From NCBI GenBank assembly GCA_002495945.1, contig DAHU01000106.1:1-13319 (forward strand): 13,319 nt of DNA, given 5' to 3'. The DNA is from Euryarchaeota archaeon UBA13. GTDB taxonomy: Archaea; Thermoplasmatota; Poseidoniia; Poseidoniales; Poseidoniaceae. The translations under genes were made by a program, and so were the position numbers. This document shows, in pieces, positions 8,801 through 13,319 of the stretch. Under the pieces are notes generated by a model. It saw nothing but the letters and a program-made list of their open reading frames with translations, did no database searches and had not been told where the DNA came from. Positions within the stretch are counted from its first letter, which is position 1. Every line of letters begins with the position of its first letter.

Positions 8801-9906
8801 GAGGGACTTGTCATGTTGTCATGGTAATCTATGTATCCCAATTCTAACCTGTCTTGCATGTTAGTATAATTTGAATATATCATTAGGTTTGTCGAGTCAC
8901 CACTTCGATAGCCCCAAGTCATCATTAACATTACTTCCGAATTTTCATCATCAACCGCATCGCTAATTGCTACTGCAGAGTTTTTGCTGCTAACCCAATC
9001 TTGATTCGTTCGGGAAAAACCTGGTATCTGACTTTGGTCTTGAATAACTACATAGTCCCAAATGTGGCCCGAATTCCTTAGGCTTGTGTTCCAACTATTA
9101 CCTGAAGTGTTTATTTTGTTCCAGTGGTCAGTTAAATCATGACCTCCAACAGTGTTGGCAACAGTCGAATTGTGGCCGCCGACTGAATTGAACATGCCAG
9201 CGAGTAAGGTGTCGATATTATTCGTGTAGATGTAGCTATTTCCATACATCAGCACATCACTTGGGACGTCAAAACTCGAGTTGGTATTATTGGTTTGATT
9301 GCTGGTACTGTTGGTGTGGTTTGCCCAGTAACTTGCTAAGTCCGGTTCAGCATCAACGTCTAGTAAAATCGTATCTGGTGCATTTCCATCATTGCTAACA
9401 TCGATGGTAAAGTTAGCACTAGTACCCGCATACATTTGTTGAAGCGGCCCGTTTATGGAATTAAATCCAAGTGAGGATGAATAGGATGGTTCCACAGTGA
9501 CAAAAGCGGTTGTAGTACTGTACAACTCACCATCTTGCTCAGTAACGTTAACCACAAATGAACCGCTATCGGACGGTAATGCTCCAACATCCAACACTAC
9601 GATTATTCCAACTGTAGTGCTTTGGGTTGGAATAACTGAACTGGTGGTATTGTTCACTAAATTTACCTGCCAAACATTGCTTAATCCATCAGTTTCCAAG
9701 CTGATGTTGTAATTTTCAATGGAAGAGCCGTTATTCTCAATAGTTAATGTTAGATTAGCGGAATCGCCACCTTGTAATACAGTATGAGGTGAATCAAGAG
9801 ACAACAATATCGTATCACTTGCGCTAACTGTTCCGACCATTGGAGTTACAGTTGCAGAGATCATTAGAATAATGAACAGCATTGCTTTTGATGTACTACG
9901 CGACAT
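5866..9906 (-). CDS. Large membrane-anchored surface protein: NEW3/CARDB-like Ig repeats with an embedded SGNH-hydrolase domain and cytoplasmic zinc ribbon
   Basis: A 1346-residue predicted surface protein. A signal peptide (about 1-29, ending VSAS) is followed by roughly eight Ig-like repeats with the NEW3/CARDB signature (phrases such as NDGNAPDTILLDV, NTGNSELD, NLGSASDTFFV). An SGNH/GDSL-hydrolase-like domain occupies about residues 217-450: YGNSY with nucleophile Ser224, GGH at 254-256, DYVVIQDQS at 284-292, MTWGYRSGD at 329-337, and DGSHPS with D409 and H412. The Gly-Asn-Ser version and the QDQS block resemble DUF4886-type SGNH enzymes; the substrate is probably an ester on a glycan or similar polymer, but this is inference. 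An Asn-X-Ser/Thr-rich linker (196-211) precedes it. A transmembrane helix (about 1235-1253) is followed by RKRKK, a Lys/Glu-rich linker and a zinc ribbon (CPFC 1310-1313, CPQC 1331-1334). Start ATG 9904-9906 fits the signal peptide. A TATA-like box lies upstream, after metK. Confidence 0.88.
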   Translation of the reverse strand: MSRSTSKAMLFIILMISATVTPMVGTVSASDTILLSLDSPHTVLQGGDSANLTLTIENNGSSIENYNISLETDGLSNVWQVNLVNNTTSSVIPTQSTTVGIIVVLDVGALPSDSGSFVVNVTEQDGELYSTTTAFVTVEPSYSSSLGFNSINGPLQQMYAGTSANFTIDVSNDGNAPDTILLDVDAEPDLASYWANHTNSTSNQTNNTNSSFDVPSDVLMYGNSYIYTNNIDTLLAGMFNSVGGHNSTVANTVGGHDLTDHWNKINTSGNSWNTSLRNSGHIWDYVVIQDQSQIPGFSRTNQDWVSSKNSAVAISDAVDDENSEVMLMMTWGYRSGDSTNLMIYSNYTNMQDRLELGYIDYHDNMTSPSKDVWIAPVGLGFKNVYYSVMANGDNPTFPGNTFYDLYNNDGSHPSLSGSYLAACVLYASMTGNTSVGVSDGVALSAALKLELQQAADDTVFNQTSHIEYPWQQNSNPSIMSQSRAIPTGWNLVFADQELSNVPAGATTQTTIQVSVPSSASPGFYGFNLFSASANGNNSDSYTFVVEVLAENNLSFSFLDQGANFIPGGITTTSVQVTNTGNSELDMTWQVNTISGPCIVTIVDSVTDGLTPSSSSNVGLTVEVDDAATKADECIIALDGEGMYGDYSYDVEPHEFTVGIDELVAFELYSPTQGVIDLTPSSPENYELRIYNNGSELVEFFLDVNDDSPLITSIDSGSSVNVSAGAVGIWSIATDVGNGVVGPYSQDFSVSYESSTSTTTVAFDVQAVAHFTMTGPLDGRISTKPGESVDVQLELVNSGTMDLDLTASVSGLPTGAEVTFSDTEVDLDSSTSAGVTMSVTMISTAQAGSYPISVSYTSQDYSQSINLELQVADSVGLTVNSINNNIAAGPISEVIYTFEVTNLGSASDTFFVALDYDETNNASIWFDTTLSTSSINLEPSSTQAVTISIRERAAGAPSNGCDVSVIVTSSNDDTISSAVAFKIIPIQASAQITILASDDSAMPGETISGDVVVTNTGSGEDQFLLTTIGDGCDLSEIFTLSAGSSSQAFSWSCTIDEGASAGLSSLTFRVTSNARSNYVLEEIEFFTIEPNWGSEGIVELSLSDTELSMASSGGSSTIVTVKNLANAPVSGSLFVVGMDESLFDKAITPVNSDTQSVQFTLNNGESTDFVFQLTSRVSESESALITISASVELGGVTYTKESTQELLVTIDGPELPPNGVELPFGIQLDEQQTITAMAGGWVFAILLMLLMNVLRKRKKTASVDATVEEAGQEQEPDKPEKKPKKKEERTVEAYKLKSNECRMTPDNKVICPFCEAKLGVPRGSTPPFKFSCPQCDKKIRVVENQKF

Positions 9907-9927
9907 AAGACCGAGTTAACCCAGCAG

Positions 9928-9939
9928 TAACCCCCTCTT
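9928..9939 (-). other. G-rich leader element upstream of the SGNH surface protein gene
   Basis: AAGAGGGGGTTA on the minus strand, 21 nt before the ATG. It matches the element upstream of trmI (AAGGAGGGGTTA) at 10 of 12 positions. No closer ribosome binding site precedes this ATG. Function is unknown; chance similarity is possible. Confidence 0.25.
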
Positions 9940-9970
9940 GAGTCAATCGGAGGTTTGGGCCATATTTACC

Positions 9971-9979
9971 GGATATAAA
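9971..9979 (-). promoter_or_regulatory. Archaeal TATA box of the SGNH surface protein gene
   Basis: TTTATATCC on the minus strand starts 3 nt after the metK stop codon. Archaeal TATA boxes sit about 25 nt before transcription start, which would give a start near 9950 and a leader of about 45 nt. It suggests the surface protein gene has its own promoter and is not only read through from metK. Confidence 0.5.
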
Positions 9980-9981
9980 CA

Positions 9982-11220
9982 TCAAGTTTGTAACGCTGCG
10001 ATTCTACTCTGGTCGATTATTTCCCATGGAAATTCGCCCTTTTCTGTTGGAACGCGCCCAAAGTGCCCGCCTGCTGCAGTGATAGAGTAAATCGGCACCT
10101 GTAAATTCAAATCTCTAGCGATTGCACCCGGTCTAAAATCAAAGACGCTTTTCACCTTTTGAGTAATTTCTGATTCACTTAGAGAAGAGGTCCCAAAAGT
10201 TTCGACACGAACACTTACTGGTTCAGCAACTCCAATTACATATGCCAGTTGAATCTCACACCTCGAGGCTAAGCCGGCTGCAACTACGTGCTTTGCGGCC
10301 CACCTTGATGCATAAGCTGCTGAGCGATCTACTTTGGATGGATCTTTACCCGAGAAAGCACCTCCGCCGTGACGCCCCATGCCACCATAAGTGTCGACAA
10401 TGATTTTTCTGCCGGTTAATCCTGCATCAGCATAGGGCCCACCAGGGTCGGCAAATCGTCCCGTACCATTGACGACAAGTTTGTAACCTTGTGAGAGTAA
10501 TTCACTGGGTATTGAATGTTCTACTACATGTTGTCTAATCTGTTGTTCCACATATGCTAGCTCTTCAACTTCAGAACCGCCAAATTGTTGTTTCAAATCG
10601 TTGTCATGTTGGATGGCAATTACAACAGTGTGGACCTTTTCGATATTATCTTCCGCATCGTACTGTACGGTTACCTGAGATTTGCCATCGGGCCTGGCCC
10701 ACGGAAGAATACCTTGTTCTCGTACGGTAGTTAAGCGTCTTGAAAGACGCTGAGATAGTGCCGCCGCAAGTGGGAAATATCTGCCTTTTAAGCCTTCATA
10801 AGCTTCCGTTTCTAGACATGCATAGCCAAACATCATGCCTTGATCACCTGCACCTTGATCTAAACCATCTTTATTGACGCCCTGAGCAATATTTGCTGAT
10901 TGGGTGGTGATGTGGACTTGAACTTCACACACTGCTGGATTTGTTGCATCCATACCAATCGAATGCGAGGTGTAGCCAATTTGCGCCCCTGCTTGTCGTG
11001 CTACTGCTTCATAATCGGGCGCAGCGCCATTAAGAGAAACTTCTCCCGCAAGTACAATAAGACCAATGTCTTCTTTACCCTTAACACATGTTTCAACAGC
11101 GACTCTAGCATTGCTATCAATAGCTAAACACGCATCAACGATTGCATCGGAAATTGCATCACACAACTTGTCAGGATGCCCACTGGTCACTGATTCGGAG
11201 GAAAATAGTACTTCTGTCAT
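9982..11220 (-). CDS. metK: S-adenosylmethionine synthetase, bacterial/eukaryotic type
   Basis: MetK makes S-adenosylmethionine from ATP and methionine with release of phosphate and pyrophosphate, in the cytoplasm. The 412 residues carry the classic family motifs: LFSSESVTSGHPDK near the start (H15, D17), acidic E43, the loop TTQSANIAQGVN (105-116), GAGDQGMMFGYA (123-134, ATP binding), the P-loop-like GGGAFSGKDPSKVDRSAAY (285-303) and a GHFGR near the C-terminus. This is the bacterial/eukaryotic family (COG0192), not the divergent archaeal MAT family (COG1812) usual in Euryarchaeota. ATG 11218-11220 was chosen because family members start a few residues before the LFTSES motif; GGGAGG lies only 2 nt upstream, so tandem TTG codons at 11233-11238, adding five or six residues, remain possible. 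It is divergent from aspS and is followed by the SGNH surface protein gene after 75 bp. Confidence 0.96.
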   Translation of the reverse strand: MTEVLFSSESVTSGHPDKLCDAISDAIVDACLAIDSNARVAVETCVKGKEDIGLIVLAGEVSLNGAAPDYEAVARQAGAQIGYTSHSIGMDATNPAVCEVQVHITTQSANIAQGVNKDGLDQGAGDQGMMFGYACLETEAYEGLKGRYFPLAAALSQRLSRRLTTVREQGILPWARPDGKSQVTVQYDAEDNIEKVHTVVIAIQHDNDLKQQFGGSEVEELAYVEQQIRQHVVEHSIPSELLSQGYKLVVNGTGRFADPGGPYADAGLTGRKIIVDTYGGMGRHGGGAFSGKDPSKVDRSAAYASRWAAKHVVAAGLASRCEIQLAYVIGVAEPVSVRVETFGTSSLSESEITQKVKSVFDFRPGAIARDLNLQVPIYSITAAGGHFGRVPTEKGEFPWEIIDQSRIAALQT

Positions 11221-11291
11221 GGCCTCCCGCGGCAACAACCACTTTATGAATGAATCGTATAATGGCCACTATCATTATTCTTTTTAGTAAT

Positions 11292-11314
11292 AATAAGCCG
11301 TAAAATTGCTTATT
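11292..11314. promoter_or_regulatory. Perfect inverted repeat in the metK/aspS promoter region, possible operator
   Basis: AATAAGC and GCTTATT form 7-bp perfect arms around a 9-bp spacer, so arm centres are 16 bp apart. The placement among the TATA-like boxes of both genes would suit a dimeric regulator. In AT-rich DNA a 7-bp dyad can also arise by chance. Confidence 0.3.
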
Positions 11315-11322
11315 GATAATCA

Positions 11323-11331
11323 CTTTATTTA
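11323..11331 (+). promoter_or_regulatory. Candidate TATA box of aspS
   Basis: CTTTATTTA is centred about 25 nt before the ATG at 11352. That spacing predicts a leaderless or nearly leaderless transcript, which agrees with the lack of any Shine-Dalgarno sequence before either candidate ATG. Confidence 0.45.
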
Positions 11332-11351
11332 GCGAACCTTTGATGACCTAG

Positions 11352-12776
11352 ATGCAATCCCGTAGAACCATGAGCAACTATGTACCAACCCATTATCGTA
11401 CCCACACATTAGGTGAAATACAAGCGAATGGTGCTGATTTAATCGATAAAGAAGTCACAGTGGCTGGCTTCATGGAAGCAAACCGAGGGAAAGGTGCAAT
11501 CTGCTTTGTTGACCTAAGGGACGGAACTGGCAAAACACAGATTTTCCTAAAGTCTGATAATGTTGGAGATGAAGCACTTGATTTAGTTCAAAGGATGACT
11601 AGGGAATCTACCCTTCAATTTACTGGCAAGGTTAGTGAAAAGCGCCCACCGAAATTGAAAGACGGAGAAATACCGCCACCGCCTGCTTACGAAGTAGTGG
11701 CAACTTCCGTAGAAGTAATTGCCAAGGCTGAGGCACCCCTTCCATTGGGCGTTACCGATACCGTTCACGTTGAACTTGATACAAGATTAGATAATCGTTT
11801 TCTCGACTTGAGAAGGGCACACATCGCTGCAATGTTCCGACTGAGAGGTAAGGTTCTGCAATATGGTAGAGAAGCACTGATTAGCGAAGGTTTCTTTGAA
11901 ACACACACCCCAAAAATAGTTGCAACCGCCACCGAGGGCGGCACTGACCTGTTCCCTATGCAGTATTTTGACACGCCTGCATTCCTAAACCAGTCGCCGC
12001 AACTTTTCAAACAACTGTGCATGTCTGGAGGTTTAGAAAGAGTATTCGAAATTGGCCCGGCCTTTAGAGCAGAAAAGCATGACACTTACCGGCACTTGAA
12101 TGAATTTATTTCCTTTGATATCGAGTGTTCATGGTCTACCGATGACGATGTAATGGGAGTATTAGAAAGGATGATTCATCACATGTGGCAGTCTATTGCC
12201 AATGACGAAGAGTCTCAATCCTATATTGCTACAATAAATGAATTCAGGGCAAGTAAAGGCGAACCACCTGTTGAAGTAATTGTTCCGGAATTACCTTTCC
12301 CAAGAGTCTCATACTGTGATGCTATAAGAATCATCAAAGAAAAGGGCGGAGAAATCGAATGGGGAGACGATATCGATGCAGAAAATTCTGACCTACTTGC
12401 AGAGGATTTGCCTCAATTTTATTTCTTGCCGCGCTGGCCAATGGCACTGAAGCCGTTCTACATCCATCATGTTGAAGGTGAGAATGGCTCCACCGGCGAT
12501 CAATTGAGTAGAGGTTTTGACCTCAACTTTGGTAGGGATGAGTTGACTTCTGGAGGGCAAAGAGAACACAGGATGGATGTTCTGATTGAGAACTTGAAGA
12601 AAATGGAACTTGACCCGGAAGAATTTGAATTCTATGTTGCTGGTTTCCGCCACGGAGTGCCACCACATGCGGGATGGGGTCTTGGAGTTGAAAGAATCCT
12701 GATGAAACTCACCGGTGCTAAAAACGTCAGAGAAACAGTATTATTTCCAAGGGATAGAAAGCGAGTCAGCCCTTAG
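11352..12776 (+). CDS. aspS: Aspartyl-tRNA synthetase, archaeal/eukaryotic type
   Basis: Class II aminoacyl-tRNA synthetase that activates aspartate with ATP and charges tRNA. The 474 residues contain an N-terminal OB-fold anticodon-binding domain (about 34-125), a motif 1 region around FFETHTPKIV (181-190), motif 2 in FEIGPAFRAEKHDTYRHLNE (232-251), the archaeal-type stretch FPRVSYCDAIRIIKEKGGEI (316-335), SSG-like TSGGQREHR (399-407), and motif 3 within GVPPHAGWGLGVERIL (435-450), ending ETVLFPRDRKRVSP. The absence of the large bacterial GAD insertion places it with archaeal/eukaryotic enzymes; the length is slightly above the usual 430-440 because of a longer N-terminus and a Pro-rich loop in the OB fold (about 99-113). 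Whether it charges only tRNA-Asp or also tRNA-Asn is unresolved. ATG 11352 fits a leaderless transcript from the TATA-like box; ATG 11370 is an equally plausible start six residues later. Confidence 0.95.
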   Translation: MQSRRTMSNYVPTHYRTHTLGEIQANGADLIDKEVTVAGFMEANRGKGAICFVDLRDGTGKTQIFLKSDNVGDEALDLVQRMTRESTLQFTGKVSEKRPPKLKDGEIPPPPAYEVVATSVEVIAKAEAPLPLGVTDTVHVELDTRLDNRFLDLRRAHIAAMFRLRGKVLQYGREALISEGFFETHTPKIVATATEGGTDLFPMQYFDTPAFLNQSPQLFKQLCMSGGLERVFEIGPAFRAEKHDTYRHLNEFISFDIECSWSTDDDVMGVLERMIHHMWQSIANDEESQSYIATINEFRASKGEPPVEVIVPELPFPRVSYCDAIRIIKEKGGEIEWGDDIDAENSDLLAEDLPQFYFLPRWPMALKPFYIHHVEGENGSTGDQLSRGFDLNFGRDELTSGGQREHRMDVLIENLKKMELDPEEFEFYVAGFRHGVPPHAGWGLGVERILMKLTGAKNVRETVLFPRDRKRVSP

Positions 12777-12779
12777 TGC

Positions 12780-13319
12780 TCAGCGATGCTCAATCCACTT
12801 GGCACCATCCCAATAGTGATGGGAACCGTCACTCATCTTACGCCATGTATAACCCGAGTCGTCGGTCCATTGGTTAACAATTTGAAGTTGAACTGGTGTG
12901 GATGATGCTTGGCTAGCAGAAGCGTTACTATCGATGCTACTGACATATTCTTTAGATTCATCAGGGCTATTACGGCCCCTCATTTTTAGGAACATTCCAA
13001 TGCCAATTATACCAATCAAGATTGATGCTATTACGATTATTATCTGATTTCTGCGCTTTTCATCTTCCGCTTTCTGCTGAGCTGCTTTTGCTTCAGCAAT
13101 CGCTTGGGCATTATCACCTACACCGTCACCATCGCTGTCAAGGGTTTCACTAGCATCGTTAGGAAATGCATCAGCATTATCTCCAACACCATCGGAATCC
13201 GAATCTACAGTCTCTGTTGCGTCATTTGGCGCCCAATCTGCGTTATCTCCGACACCATCGCCATCTGAATCTGTAGTTTCTGTTGGGTCGTCATCGAATG
13301 CATCAGCATTATCTCCAAC
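12780..13319 (-). CDS. Surface protein with thrombospondin type 3 repeats, membrane anchor and Trp-rich cytoplasmic tail (3' part)
   Basis: Only the last 179 codons are in the window; the N-terminus lies beyond the right edge. Visible are three 22-residue thrombospondin type 3-like repeats (pattern DSDGDGVGDNADAFPNDATET), whose Asp-rich DxDxDG cores bind calcium in known families, and the start of a fourth that runs into a short charged helix (AEAKAAQQKAEDEKRRNQ). A transmembrane helix follows (IIIVIASILIGIIGIGMFL, ending near codon 20 before MRGR), then a Ser-rich linker and a tail with GYTWRKMSDGSHHYWDGAKW. The tail resembles small WW-like or DUF2510-like aromatic motifs, but I cannot name it with certainty. 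Topology is predicted as ectodomain outside and Trp-rich tail inside. The gene is convergent with aspS, with 3 bp between the stop codons. The reading frame is open from the right edge to the TGA at 12780-12782. Confidence 0.85.
   Translation of the reverse strand, partial: VGDNADAFDDDPTETTDSDGDGVGDNADWAPNDATETVDSDSDGVGDNADAFPNDASETLDSDGDGVGDNAQAIAEAKAAQQKAEDEKRRNQIIIVIASILIGIIGIGMFLKMRGRNSPDESKEYVSSIDSNASASQASSTPVQLQIVNQWTDDSGYTWRKMSDGSHHYWDGAKWIEHR
13111..13319 (-). repeat. In-frame tandem 66-bp repeat encoding thrombospondin type 3 units
   Basis: The TTAT of each GDNA-coding segment recurs at 13111, 13177, 13243 and, partially, 13309, an exact 66-bp (22-codon) period. The copies differ at many third positions, so the array is old at the DNA level, not a recent duplication. 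It continues past the right edge. Confidence 0.85.

Larger units (their letters stand above)
11221..11351. promoter_or_regulatory. Divergent promoter region between metK and aspS
   Basis: This 131-bp AT-rich gap is the longest non-coding stretch in the window. It contains candidate TATA boxes for both genes (TTATTATTAC near 11287-11296 on the minus strand for metK; CTTTATTTA on the plus strand for aspS), a 7-bp inverted repeat, and the octamer CACTTTAT twice (11240-11247 and 11321-11328). I see no tRNA or riboswitch fold in it. Confidence 0.5.

Noticed and set aside
9907..9981. Terminator or small RNA between metK and the SGNH surface protein gene
   Set aside because: There is no stem followed by a T-run on the minus strand; the space is better explained as a TATA box plus a short leader.
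11221..11351. SAM riboswitch or other RNA element ahead of metK
   Set aside because: The gap is short and AT-rich with no extended paired stems or conserved SAM-riboswitch core that I can see; only a small inverted repeat is present.
13111..13319. CRISPR array, suggested by regular spacing
   Set aside because: The 66-bp period is in frame, has no alternating unique spacers, and encodes thrombospondin type 3 units.
1..13319. A mobile element or defence island carrying the unusual surface genes
   Set aside because: No transposase, integrase, terminal repeats, tRNA target site or compositional break is visible, and the large genes sit between housekeeping genes.

Overview
The window looks like a piece of a planktonic archaeal genome, most likely Marine Group II (Candidatus Poseidoniales, phylum Thermoplasmatota). 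The grounds are a membrane-anchored LonB protease, an archaeal/eukaryotic-type aspartyl-tRNA synthetase, an archaeal TrmI tRNA methyltransferase, TATA-like boxes upstream of genes, and several very long secreted proteins with Ig-like or thrombospondin type 3 repeats and a single C-terminal membrane anchor. The lineage is an inference from gene content; there is no rRNA here to confirm it.

Layout from left to right: the 5' part of lonB (minus strand, runs off the left edge); a 1171-residue surface protein with an Omp28/thioredoxin-like head, Ig-like stalk, membrane anchor and a tail ending in an aromatic motif (minus); trmI (plus, divergent from it); a 1346-residue surface protein in which an SGNH-hydrolase domain is embedded in one of a series of NEW3/CARDB-like Ig repeats, followed by a membrane anchor and a cytoplasmic zinc ribbon (minus, its stop codon abutting that of trmI); metK of the bacterial type (minus); aspS (plus, divergent from metK); and the 3' part of a third surface protein with thrombospondin type 3 repeats, a membrane anchor and a Trp-rich tail (minus, runs off the right edge). 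Coding density is very high: every gap is 131 bp or shorter and no stretch above 300 bp lacks a gene. I saw no tRNA, rRNA, CRISPR array, insertion sequence or attachment site.

The genes fall into two groups. One is housekeeping: LonB for membrane-linked proteolysis, TrmI for tRNA m1A formation, MetK for supplying S-adenosylmethionine (the methyl donor TrmI uses), and AspRS for tRNA charging. The other is a set of three large cell-surface proteins sharing one plan: exported repeat-rich ectodomain, one transmembrane helix, short cytoplasmic tail carrying a distinct small domain or motif. The most interesting points are the nested SGNH hydrolase with its cytoplasmic zinc ribbon, the recurring plan of different tails across the three proteins, and the bacterial-type MetK in an archaeal setting.
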